Positions 19,241 to 31,464 of a stretch of DNA of 64,000 nt are shown here, one piece after another. The translations under genes and the position numbers were made by a program. The notes beneath the pieces were generated by a model. The model was not told where the DNA came from and searched no databases. It worked only from the letters and a program-made list of their open reading frames with translations. Every line of letters starts with the position of its first letter. The stretch's first letter is position 1. The DNA comes from Craspedostauros australis (taxonomy: Eukaryota; Bacillariophyta; Bacillariophyceae; Mastogloiales; Achnanthaceae). The DNA is taken from the NCBI GenBank assembly GCA_026770025.1, contig JAMXDE010000004.1:3211501-3275500 (forward strand), given 5' to 3'.

Positions 19241-19638
19241 TTGTCGAGTACTCGGAGGAAATCAAGTTGAGTACGAGCTATGAGCTATGGTAGAATGCTA
19301 CTCGCACAAGTATTGCAGCGCAGTACAGCACAGATCATGGATCTTGGAATTCCATGCGACGTTCATGTGGAGGGCATTTAACTTAGAAAGTGCGAGAGTC
19401 ACGCTTTGGTTGATGAAGTCAGGTCGATGCAAGTACGCGTCGTGGTAGACTTCGTATAGTACACCGACTAAAGTAATGATGCAGTGACTTTCGACATTGT
19501 GTCTCTATCTGAATCATGTGCATTTAGCTTTACTCGTACTCGAGCAATGGCGCTCCAGTTCCCCCAAATACTGTACAATCTCCTCGTGGCTTCTCCACCA
19601 TCGTCGTCATTGTCAATTCCAATCCGTCACGATCACGC
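19241..19638. other. Convergent intergenic region
   Basis: The 398 bases between two converging stops presumably hold 3' UTRs. Nothing else is seen. Confidence 0.35.
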
Positions 19639-22600
19639 CTAATTCTTCCCATCCCCGAATTCTTCCACGAGCTCCTTCACGATCGCCTCTCCTTTCATCT
19701 CCCATTCGGAACGATTCATTGTGGCGTAGTTGAGGAATTCATCGCTCGCCACGCCAAACACACCGCAATCCTTCAGCTTCTTCGCCAAAGGGATAATGTA
19801 GTTGTCGTAGAACCAGAGCTCTCCCTTGTACCATCCGACGGACGGGTCCTTGTCCACCCGGCCTGATTTGAACGCTTCGTACATCTCCTGGAACAGCCTC
19901 TTGTTCCAATTCTGGTACACATGCCAATGCTGCATGGTGTGGCTCACATCGGCGGCCTGGATGATGTGCTCGATGACGATGGTGGCCTTGAGGTCAGACA
20001 GGTACATCGGGTCGTCTGTGTGCTCGTGATCGGGCGAGAAGGCCTTGTTCCATCGCTTGTTGCGCATCTCCTTCAGCTCGCCATCGAAGATATCCGTGGC
20101 CATGACAGAGTTCACGAGAAGCTGGCGGAAGCGTCGCACATCGCCTTGATCGACGAAGAGACAACGGCGCAGTGCGCTGTAGGCAGGGTCCATGAGCAGA
20201 TTCCAGGCCAGGTCGACAGAGTTCTGTTCTGCGACGGATCTGTTGCTGTAGAGGATGGCCATCTCGTCCTTCTCCTCGATGAGCTGGTTGTTGTTCACGC
20301 CTGGGTGGTCGACATCGTGGATCATGGCAGAAAACACGCATGCGAAATGCGTCAGCGGATCGGATGTGATGCCGTACGTGAAGTCGTGCAGCTTGGCCGC
20401 GACATTGTCCATGGAATCTTTCTGTCGGACCTCCAGATCATCGGCGGCGACGACTCGCTTCAGGATCTTGTTGGCGGACATGGTAACGTGCGAGGCGTGG
20501 CCGTAGTTGTGGAACGGGTTGCTGTGGTACGACTGCGCGATCTTGAGCACGTAGTCGCGCAGCTGCTGTTGCACAACCGGAGTGAGCTCGACGTCGTCTG
20601 GGCTGGCGGAGACGATGCTGGAGTTGACCAGACGAGGCAGCTGGATGGCCTCGGCGTACTCGTTGCGCGGGTTATCCAGGTCGTAGTGGCTGCTGACCTG
20701 ACTCTGAGCCTTGTTCGCATTCGGGCCGGAGGTAGCCTTGCGAGCGTAGGCTCCGATGAGGTTGTTTTTGAAGATGGTGCCGGCCTTTCGCGCCTCCTTG
20801 ACAGGCGCTCGCCTGGCCACGACGCTCTTCAGAAGTTTGGAGAGCAGATCGACGTTCCAATCCACCAATCTCAGGATGGTCGGCGACAATGGCTGCTCCG
20901 GCGATGAAGAACCGTTGCTGCTGATTCTCTCGTCTGGTCGTGATGGGCCGTCGGTGCTTGCCGATGTTCTCGACATGGTATCGTTGGTACCCGATGGATC
21001 CTGGCCGTTGGCATCGGCGCCGGCGACGGGATCCACAGCGTTCGCGCCCTTGGGGAAGACCCAGTAGGTCTGGATCTTGCCCTTGCCCTTCGCCCGGATG
21101 TGGTCATCGCGGGCCTTGAGCCAGGCTTGCTTGCCGCTGGAGACCAGGAGGTCCGCCGTAGCCTGCGAGCATTGGACGTGATCCGCACGGCCCAACGATT
21201 CGATTCGGGAGGCTGTGTTGACTGTGTCACCAAAGAGCTGGAAGCGAGACTTTTGGCCTCTCAGCACGCCCGCTGTGACCTGTCCGGAGTGCAGTCCGAT
21301 TCGGAGACTCAGATCGCTGGTGCTTGGTCCAAGCTCCACCTCCAGCTTGCTCGTCACCTGCTTCATGCGGATGAGGATCTCCGATGCGAACTTTGCCATG
21401 ATGACGGCGTGGTCAGCTTGCGGGTCCGGCAGGCCCGTAACAGCGACGTAGCAATCGCCGATGGTTTCCACCTTGAAGACCTTCCTTCTGTCGGCAAGCA
21501 GATCGAAGGCTCCGTACACCTTCTCCAGGAGGGTGAAGACCTGTGTTGTGGCAAGTATGATAAGTACAGTACGAGGACGATAGGTAACCAATAGGTATGC
21601 GTGTGCGTGTGTGGGTGTGTGGATGTGTGGATGTGTGGATGTGAGAGGACGGCGAGTACAATGAGCGGAGCAATGGCATAGATAGGAGTACACAGTATTG
21701 GCAGAGTGCCAATGCTTGGACTTACCTGGGTCGGTTCTCTCGTGCTGGCCCATGCAGTGAATCCGGAGATGTCAGCGAACAGAACGGTCGTGTTGGGGAA
21801 CAGATCGGCGATTGGCGTGGATTTCCCCTTGCCGCGACCGCCGGACTGCGGCATAGCAGTCGCCTTGGAGGAGGCCAGCTTGGAGGAGATGTCATCGGGA
21901 CTGGACTTGGAAAGGTAGCCCTTCAGCTTTGCCTTTTGCGACACGATGGATACGAGGTCGGATCTGCTCGCCGACGTTTTGGGTGCGACAGATGCGTGGT
22001 CGCCATTGTGGTGATCATCGCCGAAGAGACGTTCTCGCACGTTCTTGGGGAACAGAGACGAGACGATCTGATGCGACTTGGTTGCCGTGTCCAGCACCAG
22101 ACGCTGCCTGCGTTCCACGAAGTTGTTGTAGGTGAAGAAGAAGATGCCAGTGACAATGAAGAATGCCACAACCATCGCGGCGTAAAAGTACGGCTTGTTG
22201 GTGATGAACTCATCTTCCACCTGCTGCGTCGGGAAGATGTGGAGCGTGATGGGACAGTATTCGGTATCCAGTTTGACGCTGGAGTACGTCTCTAGTCGCG
22301 AGAGCAAATCTTCGAACTCCGTCACGTGATCCCTGTCTCTGTGATTGGTGGGCGTCGCTTGGGTTGACTTCTCCAGCACGACGAAGCCGAAGTCATTGAC
22401 ATTGCTATGTTGGTGGTTGTGAGTGATGCCACCACTGTAGTTCATGATTTCATTCTTGCTCTCAGGCTTGTGTTGAACTTCAAGCGTGACGATAGTCTCG
22501 TCAACGCCTTCGCAAACCTGGTGGATGCTGGCTATCATGCCCACATCCTGTTGGCCGAGATGGTCTGACTGGAGGTAGATATCCCATGGGATGTAGGAGA

Positions 22601-23792
22601 CGAGGACTCCGCGGACTTGCTGGACATCGTCGATGTTGCTGACCAAAGGCCAGAGAAAGGCCGATTGCTTGCTGGTGTCGCCTGCCGTGAGATGGAATGC
22701 AGCTTGCAGCGACCGTGGTAGGGTGGCACCGATGACGGCGGACTTGGAGGAGACGGTGCGTTGCAACTCGCTTTGAAGCTGCGATGTCATGGCGTTCCAG
22801 TTGATGAGGGAGGGGAGAATCGGTTGATGCTGTCCCATGGGAAGGTAGAACGCAGCGTCGTCGTCTTCGTCGTTGTTGTTGTTGGAGAGATCGGGTTCGG
22901 AGATCTTGACTTGGTCGTCTCCGAACTGGAAGATTGTCGGCGAGATACCGTCCAGGGCGGTGGCGTTGTTGTTGTTGTTGTTGCTGCTGGCGTCTGAGAT
23001 CCACTGTGACGCGGAGTCCTTGACGTAATCCTCCCATTTGGCGCGTTTTGACGGTGGGACGAGCGTCGCCATGCCGATCATGTCGAAGTGCCCCATCTGC
23101 GCCGCCGAGCGCGCGCGGATGTTGAAGTTGGAGACCGAGATGGGGGAGAATGGGGCTGATTGCTGCGGTGGCGTTTTGATTGTGGAGGACAGGTCTTGGT
23201 CGCTCTGGACGATGCCGAGCGCCAGACCGTCCATGGCCTGAACGCCTTCGACGATGTGCGCCGTGGCTGCATCCAGGATGGTGGTCGACGTGCAGGCCAG
23301 GTGCGTGTCGTACCGCTTCTGCTCCAGCTTGCGCGTGGCGTGGAAGACCGCGACGCTGATGCAGGTGGTGGCCACCAAGAGGATGACCCAGACGATCCAT
23401 CGCACGTACCGAATGTGGAGCGTCTCTCTTCCGCCGAGCATCTTGGATCCCTCGACCACCTTGTTGTTATCGATGGCTGTGCCGTCGCTGATGCTGAGGT
23501 CGTCGGCGTCGCTGTGGAGCTTGGAGTGGAGACTGTCGCAGAAGCTGTCATCGTTGGTGCCATCGTTGGTGTCATCGTTAGTGTCATCGTTGGTGTCGTC
23601 GTTGGTGTCATCGTTAGTGTCATCGTTAGTGTCTATGTTGGTGCCGATGGTGGTGCCGATGGTGGTGGGAATGCCGTTGTTGGCCAGCACCAGGTTTGGG
23701 TGGAAGGTGTCATCGACGGATCCTTCCGCACTCTGTGGTGCCGTCGACCCCATGTGGGTGCCTGATGGGCTCCTCTTTATCTGTGGTGTCAT
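19639..23792 (-). CDS. Receptor-type nucleotide cyclase / cyclic-nucleotide phosphodiesterase fusion (paralog 1)
   Basis: Exons 23792-21726 and 21540-19639 (phase 0, minus-strand donor GTAAGT, acceptor CACAG) give 1322 residues. TM1 at ~130-152 and TM2 at ~528-550 enclose a ~375-residue outer domain. The inner part has a class III cyclase at ~660-810 (metal Asp in VLFADISGFTAW and TIGDCYVAVTGLP, then FGDTVNTASRIES) and an HD-type class I phosphodiesterase at ~1000-1300 (HNYGHASHV, IHDVDHPG, AADVSHTMQHW). Glu in KVETIGD favours GTP, so it is probably a guanylate cyclase. It would make and destroy the same second messenger at a membrane, giving short pulses. Diatoms are known to carry receptor guanylate cyclase/PDE fusions. 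Start: ATG at 23792, chosen over upstream non-ATG frame. An Asp-Asp-Thr-Asn repeat precedes TM1. The outer ligand is unknown. Confidence 0.88.
21596..21650. repeat. GT-rich simple repeat in the intron of cyclase/PDE 1
   Basis: A run of GTGTGGAT-type units within the 185-bp intron (21541-21725). Confidence 0.7.
23555..23650. repeat. 12-bp minisatellite coding Asp-Asp-Thr-Asn
   Basis: At least seven units of roughly GTCATCGTTGGT on the plus strand lie inside the coding region, read on the minus strand as repeating DDTN in the cytosolic N-terminus of cyclase/PDE 1. Being a multiple of three it can vary in copy number without breaking the frame. Confidence 0.8.
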
Positions 23793-26700
23793 GGTGTCAG
23801 TTGACGGATGTGAGACGTAAAAGCTTGCGGGTGGGGTGCTCTGTTCACTTGTGTTAGATCGTGGGTGTACTCTAAGATAACAGTACCTCCTTGTTCGATT
23901 GTTCGATTGCTCGATTGCTCTGCTTGTCAAGGTATGATTGTTCACCGAGGCTATGTATGAATCGAATTGAATTGAATTGAATTGTGTTGAATTGAGATGC
24001 AATGGTTTGTTGCCGTTCTTGAATAGTGGCAGGAGTACTCGTACAGGATGAGATTGTATGGTGGTTTCGTTTTGTGAGCGCGGAGGAGTGAGGATTGACT
24101 GTTCCTGCTCAGCAGTCCGCATGCAGACCCACAACTTCTGAAGCGGTTTCTCACACTGTCCGTGCCTATCTCAACCAGTACGACTGTTGATGTGGGAGGG
24201 TGGTGTAGTGTTGTGTGGTGTGGTGTTGTGTTGTACATTCTCGACCAGTTGGGCGATACGTTTGTTGCTCGCAGAATACAGCAAGTTGTGGTTTTGTGAG
24301 CATCTTGATCCCCAGCGCCCTTTTTATCGCTGACGAACCTCCGAACCAAACCGAATCCCGCTTTGTATCAATGACCAGCTGAGTGATCACTTATCGACTT
24401 GGAAATTCTCCGTCGATGCGAGACCTTCCTTCACAAGTTTCGCTGCCAGAAACCACAGCGCACAACCAGCGATGCAAACAATCCGTCAGACATGTTGACG
24501 GATACTTCGCTTGGTACAGGGTGAGGGTTCGGTTTTGTTTCCATTCCCCAAACACAGCGCCCGTGCCATCCTATTGAGCGTAAAAGGCAGCAGCCAAACA
24601 GTGCGAGAAGTGACTCTCGAGGTGTACTAGCATGAGCGAGCATGGTACGATCGATGCGCATGAGCCACGTTTACCCCAAAGTTGCAACAGTGCTCCCACA
24701 TCTCGCAATCGCGCGAAGAGGACAGCACTCTTGAGCTCTTCGAATCTGAACAGCGTGAGTTGTGGTCACCCAATCTGCTCCACTCGTCGCCATCCGCGGG
24801 ATGCATCAATGAGAATCACTGTTCAGAGCAGGCCGCCCTATTTGGATTGAGGTCCTGATCCTGGATAACCGCGAGCGTGTCCAAGATGGTGTTCACGATC
24901 GGGATCATGGCAGAATGCCTCGTTGGTTGTCAATCAGAATGTCATGGCTTTGAGTTGCATGGGAGTCCGACAGACTGCACCAGCGTTGTTTGCTGCGACT
25001 TCATATCCGTTTTCCCTCCACCTTCACACCATGTCCCCAAGTCTGTCAATGGAGCCGACACCAAGGTGAAGCTGTTGCAGACGTATTGCCAATCGTAAAT
25101 TGTAAATTAATCAGCGTTCGCCGATAGATATATAAGATTCCGTGAGTGAACTTTTCTGCGCGAAAAGGGATCTCACATCCACGTAGAGCTTCGTCACCTG
25201 CAGCGTACCTGTGCCCTTCAATGACAACACGTTTGCGGCAAGAAAGAATGGTGTCGGTTGTCCATTGTACCGGCCCAATCACTCGTCCACCATTTCGCCC
25301 TTCGTCCGTCGGCAATCTGCCCTCCTTCCCTTGCCTTCCTTGGGGCGGGTCTCGCAGCCACTCCCATGACACTGTGGTTTTCGCTCTCCGTCGGCATCGT
25401 AATCGCTGTTGCGCGTCGACATCATTCCAATGGCAGCGGCAGCGATCTTGGCTTCAGGTTGCCTGTCACTGCTGCCGTTCATGTTTGCGCAAATGTCGAG
25501 TAATAGATGTCTCTGCGACAGTCTGAGGATCCACAGCTTGAACGCAAAGAGGCCACCATGTATCGAACCTTTCATCACAGTATCGCAGATACCATGGCCC
25601 GCGAACGTTGCAACTAACACTGTGAACAAAGGGCCTCCCGCAAGGTGCAAAGCAAGATCCCAGCCTTTTGGGCAACCCGAAAGAAACTCACGAGAAACCC
25701 ACCGGCAGAGAAGAGTTCAGGTCGGCAACAAAGACCTGCATATCCGTGGCCTGGGCAAGACCTCCACGGTGCCCTTCACAGTAGTGCGTATACGCACTCG
25801 TCGCATGACCACAATCTGTTGTTGGCATCATCTGCGTGGCATCGACACCCGCCACTTTCAGAACAAAGAAGGAGGGCAGCGAACAACAAGAACACGAAGC
25901 AAGAGAAGCAAAGCAGGAGGAAGAACGGCGAATCGGTTTCTGTGTGGCATGTGAGGAAAGCAATAGCTCATCATGGCTCGTAATCGACAGCAATGTGAGG
26001 AGCTACGGCGTCGACATGAGACGAAACGGTAGTAGGCAATGATCCCTGTACCAAATGACTTCTTGGTGGGTCCAACAAAGCGCTGAGGTCGCATTTCCCT
26101 CCTTGGTGGCACCAAAAGAAGGAGCAAAAGACCCCCAGCGAAGGATTGTGCGGCCCCTTGACACCAGTTCTGCGTCGGCCAAGGCTGATGCCTCTTCATC
26201 GAAACTCATGTTGCGCCGCTTGTCCACAACACCTCGCCAAGTTAGGCAATCTGGGGTATTTCCAAATCCAATCCCGTGGAAAGGATCGCATGAACTCCGC
26301 TCATGGGCGTCAAGCCCCTTGGCGCATGCTCGTGCGTTGCACCAGACTTGTGCCGCAACTACATGGACGTACATGTATTCGTGTCATCCGAAACAACCAA
26401 GAACAAGATCCAAGCCAGGCAAATCAGCACGTGTGGCAATCAATCCTTCCCAATCTATTGCCGTACCTTCCGTCACGAAGGAAAACAGCGCGCATGGGAC
26501 GTATTGCACCAAGCGTAGCTCGTGCACAGCATATGTTGGCATTATGCATTGTATGAAAATAGAATAGAATAGTTTGTACCAAAATTGTCCATCGTCTGTG
26601 TTGTGGTCTAACACTTCGCGTACGAGTATGGTACATATTAAACGTACCATGCGGAAACGTAAGGGTAATACAATACCCGTGCGGTCCTTGCACTCTGGAC

Positions 26701-27827
26701 CCAGGTCAATTGGAGTCGGATAGTATTGCATGCTGGCATGCCAGAACAAGATACGACAGTCTTCATCCAAACGTTGGCTGGTCGCTCGTGCTCCTCTTCT
26801 CGCGAAATTCACCCAGACCTGTCCATCTGCAGGCAAAGTGCCTCCTCTTTTGGACAATGTGGTTTCCTCCCCTTGGTAACTTGAGCGAAGAATCGTCTTC
26901 GTCCACGAGCGCGGAATGAAGGGGACGTCGACTGACTTTCTTACTTGTGCTCCATGGCGCTGTGCATGCAATCCAACGTCTCGCGATGACCACCGCGATG
27001 CTGGTTGGTGGCAGCGGATGGCACATTCTGAACAAAGTTCCTCCCCACTTGCTCTCCACACTTGTTTGGATGGATGCGACAGGTACGGAGATGATGAAAT
27101 GATGTGACGGGCATCCATAAAATGCCTTGGTGGAGCAAGCATCACACCACTACTCGCTCGAGCCACTCGGTTCAGCAAAGCGCAATGAAACCTTGGAGAA
27201 AAAGCAGGTGGAGTAGATTTTCTTCATTGCGTTTCCATGGCGTGTACTCTGGAGTACCAACGCACAATCTTCTCCGCTCGCTCTTCTCCTTCACATGCTC
27301 TTGCGAGCGTCGGCAAGCGCTTGCGCTGTCCTGGTTCAATCCCTTGATTCCTTGTTGGCTTGTTTTGTGAATAAAGTGTTTCAGAACAAGAAGCGCGCGG
27401 AGGGGTCATCCACGATTGGATAGGAGACGACGGATCTCAACAAGATCGTGTCTGGCTGACGCTGTTGGACGGATGGGCGCACGAACGGAAATAGACCTTC
27501 GAACTTGGTCAAAAAGCGAACTGTGTTCGGTACTGTCATCGACGCGCCAGAGTTGCTTTGACATCACCGCTCTTCTCTTCTCTTTTGATGTTGTTCTTGT
27601 TGATGATCCCCCTTGTTGTGCGTTGATGTGTTGGTCGATGCGATTCGCATCATCATCATCCCAACACCACAACACGCCACTTCCTCCTGTGTTTTCTTCT
27701 TCTGTGGTTCGATCAGCTTGCCTCCGCCGTCATCTCCATCTCATTTGTGAAAGAAATCGACAAGGGGTGCGCATCCAGCAAGCACGATATTTGAACACAA
27801 GAGCCAGCGAATAGCATCGTCGCAGTC
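23793..27827. other. Gene-poor region of 4.0 kb
   Basis: Only short frames are present, on both strands and mostly without an ATG in good context; none shows a domain or a low-complexity pattern typical of the true genes here. There is an AATTG pentamer repeat at about 23965-23990, and a TATA-like GATATATAAG at 25126-25135. The right end must include the crotonase promoter. A lineage-specific spliced gene or non-coding RNA cannot be excluded. Confidence 0.4.
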
Positions 27828-28932
27828 ATGAAGGCCGCCAGAGAACTACTTTCGTGCAGAAGCGAACACTTGCATCGACGGCACATCGGCCGCTGGGCAT
27901 CCTCGTTTGCGCCGTCGCAACGGGTGGTGACGGAGGTGGATGCGAGCACTGGAGTGGCGAAAGTGACGCTGAACAGGCCGGACAAGCTGAATGCTCTCGA
28001 TGTGCCCATGTTCGAGGCCATCGCCAAGACGGCAGCAGATCTGCGATCCGATCGATCGTTGCGAGCCGTCATCCTCAGTGGCAATGGTCGCGCCTTCAGC
28101 TCCGGTTTGGATGTGGTAAGTGTTTGGACCGTCCTCGCCATGTTGCTACACAATTGACGCCGTATTTCGCTCCATATCATATCGCAGCCAATGCACTGAA
28201 CCACTGATGCCCCAATCTACATCCATTGTTCCAACCTCTTCCAACTCGTCCACCGCTTCCACTTCCCTCACGTTGCAGAAATCGCTGATGAACCAACCTC
28301 AAGAATTCTCGAAGGTAACGCAGAAACTGCTGACGAGACCGTCGACGTACGGCGTGGAGGGCAACGAGATTGGCAACCTCGCGCAGGACGCCGGATACTT
28401 GTGGCGAGAGCTGCCAGTTCCCGTTATCGGCGTGCTGCATGGTATCTGCTTCGGCGGGGGCTTGCAGATTGCGTTGGGTGCCGACATGCGATACGCAGCG
28501 GAAGATTGTCAATTTTCCATCATGGAGGGCAAGTACGGTCTGATCCCCGACATGGGAATCACGGTGGCATTGAGAGAAGTCATGAACATCGACCAAGCGA
28601 AGGAGCTGACGTACACAGGTCGCATCGTGACAGGCGAAGAGGCGACGCAGATGGGATTGATCACTCGCGTCTGCGAAGATCCCATGAAAGAGGCGGAGGC
28701 GGTTGCGAAGGTCATTGCGGGGCGATCGCCGGATGCAATGGCCTGCGCCAAGCATCTGTACCAATCGACATGGAGGACGGGTATGGAAGAGAAGGATTGC
28801 CTTGAGATGGAGAGCGAAATGCAGCACAAGCTGCTGATTTCGTGGAATCAAGTTGCAGCTTCGAGTCGTTCGTTTGGTTGGAAGGTTCCGTACACGAAAC
28901 GCAAGGATGGTAGCTTCCCTAAAGCTGCATGA
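27828..28932 (+). CDS. Enoyl-CoA hydratase/isomerase (crotonase) family protein, probably mitochondrial
   Basis: Exons 27828-28115 and 28279-28932 (GTAAGT donor, TTGCAG acceptor, phase 0) give 313 residues. The first ~30 residues are rich in Arg, Ser and His with almost no acids apart from two Glu (RELLSCRSEHLHRRHIGRW), as in a mitochondrial presequence. The crotonase landmarks are present: TLNRPDKLNALD, the oxyanion-hole halves GRAFSSGLDV and HGICFGGGLQIALGADMRY, and MEGKYGLIPDMG. The last matches the Glu and Asp of dienoyl-CoA isomerases, but the third acid of that triad, expected in the GGG helix, is Gln here. The reaction (fatty-acid or amino-acid breakdown) cannot be fixed; the EGKYGLIPDMG form also occurs in bacterial crotonases of loose annotation. 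Confidence 0.88.
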
Positions 28933-29122
28933 TGCTATGTGGGACTACTCTAGGACTCGTACAACTACATGTTCCGGAACAGGCATTCGTGTACTCGAAC
29001 ACATGTTATGTTCAGGGCGTGAGGGAGGACGATGCTTTGTCAAATACAAGTGGAGAAGAGCACGTTCACGGCACGACTACGCGTGCGCATTACTGTTTCA
29101 ATCCCTCGTTGCTCAATGTGAT

Positions 29123-30820
29123 TTACTTCATCTTACGGTCGATATTTTCGAGCAGATTCACCAACCTATCCAGCTTGTCGCTGTTATTGCGAACCCTCTC
29201 CTCCAAGGCACTCAACCTCGTCTGAAATTGCTGGTCATGCCTGACAGCGGCACCGCCGACAAACCCCATGCCTTGAATCTGAACTGCGTTCGTTGCATTT
29301 TGCTGCTGCTGCTGTTGCTGCTGCTGAACGAGGCTTATGAATTCCTGCAATGAGATGTTGCCCGAGCCATCAGCATCCGCGGCTGCGAACTTCGCCAAGA
29401 GATGTTTCATCGCTATGTTGCCATGGTCGTCGTCATCATCATCGTCATCGTCCTCCGAATCTTCGCCCGCAATAATCTTTTGGTATTCCTCGTCTGTCGA
29501 GTAATCCAACGTGGAATCGGACCAGTTGTCGTCATCGTCGTTGTCGTTGGTTTCGCTTGTCGCATTGTTGTTGGCGTCGTTGTTCCTCCTGGACATGGCC
29601 CTGGCACGTTTGGCGCAGCGTTCCGCCTCGGCTTCGAATCCCCACGTGAGCATGGAGGCTGGGATGGCGAACATTCCGATGGAGAACGCTCCGGTGAGCA
29701 AGACGACGCCTTTCGTGTACCATGGCAAATCGCCAGATGGCCCGCCCTGCCCCGTCAGCATGAGCGTTGACAGGTACATGGTGGCCGCGATCGACTGGAA
29801 GTCTGTCCATCGCAGTAGTGGTGGTTCATGTTTTTCGCATGCGGTGCAAACATCAATTTGTAACACGAGAGAGAGAGAGAGAGAGAAAGTCAAGTTGAAG
29901 TGAGCGGCGACGCGAATGCAGCCACATCATCGAATACTAAGTGCACCACATTGCGCTGCTCCCAGACATTCATATCACACGAACACACTGCGCGCAGATT
30001 CGTACGTACCGGCCGCGTCGTCGGGATCCTGCGGTCGCAGATAGTACATGAGGACACCCGTGAAGACGATGAGAAAGACGCACAGCAGAAACGCCACATA
30101 GAGGATCTGTCGGTTGTAGTACATGACGCGCCACACGGCATTCGTCGCGGCGATCATGCCATTCGTCTTGAGGATGCGCAGCAATCGGAAGGATCGCAGG
30201 TAGGTCAGCGTCGGCAGATCCCATCCCGTGAGCAATTCCACGAAGAACGGCAACGTGGCGAACATGTCGAGGATGCTGGCGAACGTGGTCATGTAGGCCA
30301 AGCGGCCCGAGCGGGCTGCGCTGTACTTCTTGCTCTCGACGACCGTGAGCACGCGCGCGAGGAGCTCTACGAGGAAGATGGTGGACGTGACGGCTTCGGC
30401 CGTGATGAAGAAGGCCTTCTGCTGCTGCGTGATGCCGGGCTCCGTGGAGATGATGAAGATGAGCAGATCGATCGTGATGACAGCCGTGATGAACCATTTG
30501 AAGATGACGGCCTGCGCGGCCTTGGAACGTGGATTCAGCATCGTGTAAAGCCACGATTTCGGTTTCTTGCGCGATGCCACGGCGTGCAGCTGCCCCGCCT
30601 TGTGGTTTGCGGGGAAGATCTCATTGAAGATGGGGCGCGAGCGCTTGTTGCTGTTGCTCTTGGCACGGGCAGCGGTCGCTCGATTCATGCCATTGGCAGC
30701 AGTTGCGTGCGTCTGGTATGCAGGCATGCCATCGCTTGGTTGCAGCAACGGGTCAGAACGTGTGCCATTGCCGCCATTGCCACCGTTGCCGCCGGTCTCG
30801 TACATAGATCCATACATCAT
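29123..30820 (-). CDS. Six-TM voltage-gated-type cation channel with EF hand and atypical selectivity filter
   Basis: Exons 30820-30010 and 29802-29123 (donor GTACGT, acceptor GGACAG, phase 1) give 496 residues. The Gly-Asn N-terminus is followed by S1 (~100-122), S2, S3, an S4 with spaced arginines (YLRSFRLLRILKTN, ~205), S5 (~240-262), a pore loop and S6. The pore reads ATMYLSTLMLTGQGGPSGD: where potassium channels have TVGYG this has LTGQG. The C-terminal tail carries acidic repeats, one canonical EF hand (DADGSGNISLQE, ~415), a polyglutamine run and a final short coiled coil (LSALEERVRNNSDKLDRLV). This suggests a tetramer with one 6-TM unit per chain, gated by voltage and calcium. Ion selectivity is uncertain. 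Start: ATG at 30820; the frame continues upstream through a His/Leu hexamer repeat that is unlikely to be coding. Confidence 0.85.
29290..29335. repeat. CTG/CAG triplet repeat (polyglutamine in the channel tail)
   Basis: Ten or so CTG/TTG triplets on the plus strand, coding for Gln on the minus strand. Confidence 0.8.
29867..29887. repeat. GA dinucleotide repeat in the channel intron
   Basis: A GAGAGA run inside the intron 29803-30009. Confidence 0.75.
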
Positions 30821-31464
30821 GTCACGAATGGTCCCTTGTGTTGAACAAGGGTGGATGTGCAGGTGCAGGTGCAGGTGCAGGTGCAAGTGAGAGTGCAAGT
30901 GAAAATGAAATGAAGGGATTGGTTGTCCCCAGAGAACTGTGTTGTTGGGTGATCCTTCGCCAAAGATCCAATGTTCGGCATCCGACGAGTCTAGCGCTTT
31001 GTAAATCATTGATGCGTAATTAATGAGTGAAATCGTGGCAAATACTGTTGGCAGACAGGTGTCAACAGTTCCTTGCCGTATTTCCACACAATTTTGCAAT
31101 TGCGCTACCCTTCAAAATCCAACTTTTTCCGCCCAACACAAACGAGAGGAGAGAGAAACACAAGGAGCAGCCACAAGTTGCCGCCAACACAAGGTCCCAC
31201 TCTTGGTGAAGCCTCCTCTTCACACTCGTACAATACTCGTATTATAATACCCATGAGCATACGACCTACTGTAGATAGTGTCTTATGCAATCGAATGTGC
31301 ATGTCCGTATGCGTGGGGTCTTCTGCGAGATGGTGATGGATTCGGAGCTGATCGTTGCGTGTCGTGATACTCTGTAGAGTAGTGCACACAACAGCAACCA
31401 CTTTCACCTCTCGACTTGTCCACCTCCTCTCTAGTCAAATCACCGTACCACGCTCTCGTCAAAC
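30821..31464. promoter_or_regulatory. Divergent promoter region shared by the channel and REV3 genes
   Basis: The 644 bases separate two divergent start codons and must contain both promoters. A GCAGGT hexamer run at about 30855-30890 lies just upstream of the channel start. I found no specific factor site. Confidence 0.45.

Noticed and set aside
19921-20907. 328-codon plus-strand frame over the phosphodiesterase region
   Set aside because: It is the antisense of the PDE coding sequence, whose domains and splice phases are clear; its Val/Asp/His-rich composition reflects the opposite strand.
26384-27178. 264-codon minus-strand frame
   Set aside because: No domain, no supporting start context and a composition like non-coding sequence.
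27331-27352. GGTTCAATCCC, similar to a tRNA T arm
   Set aside because: The stem around it does not pair and no acceptor or anticodon arm is found.
30821-31099. N-terminal extension of the channel through a His/Leu repeat
   Set aside because: It consists mainly of a GCAGGT hexamer repeat read in an arbitrary frame, and the ATG at 30820 starts a sensible N-terminus.
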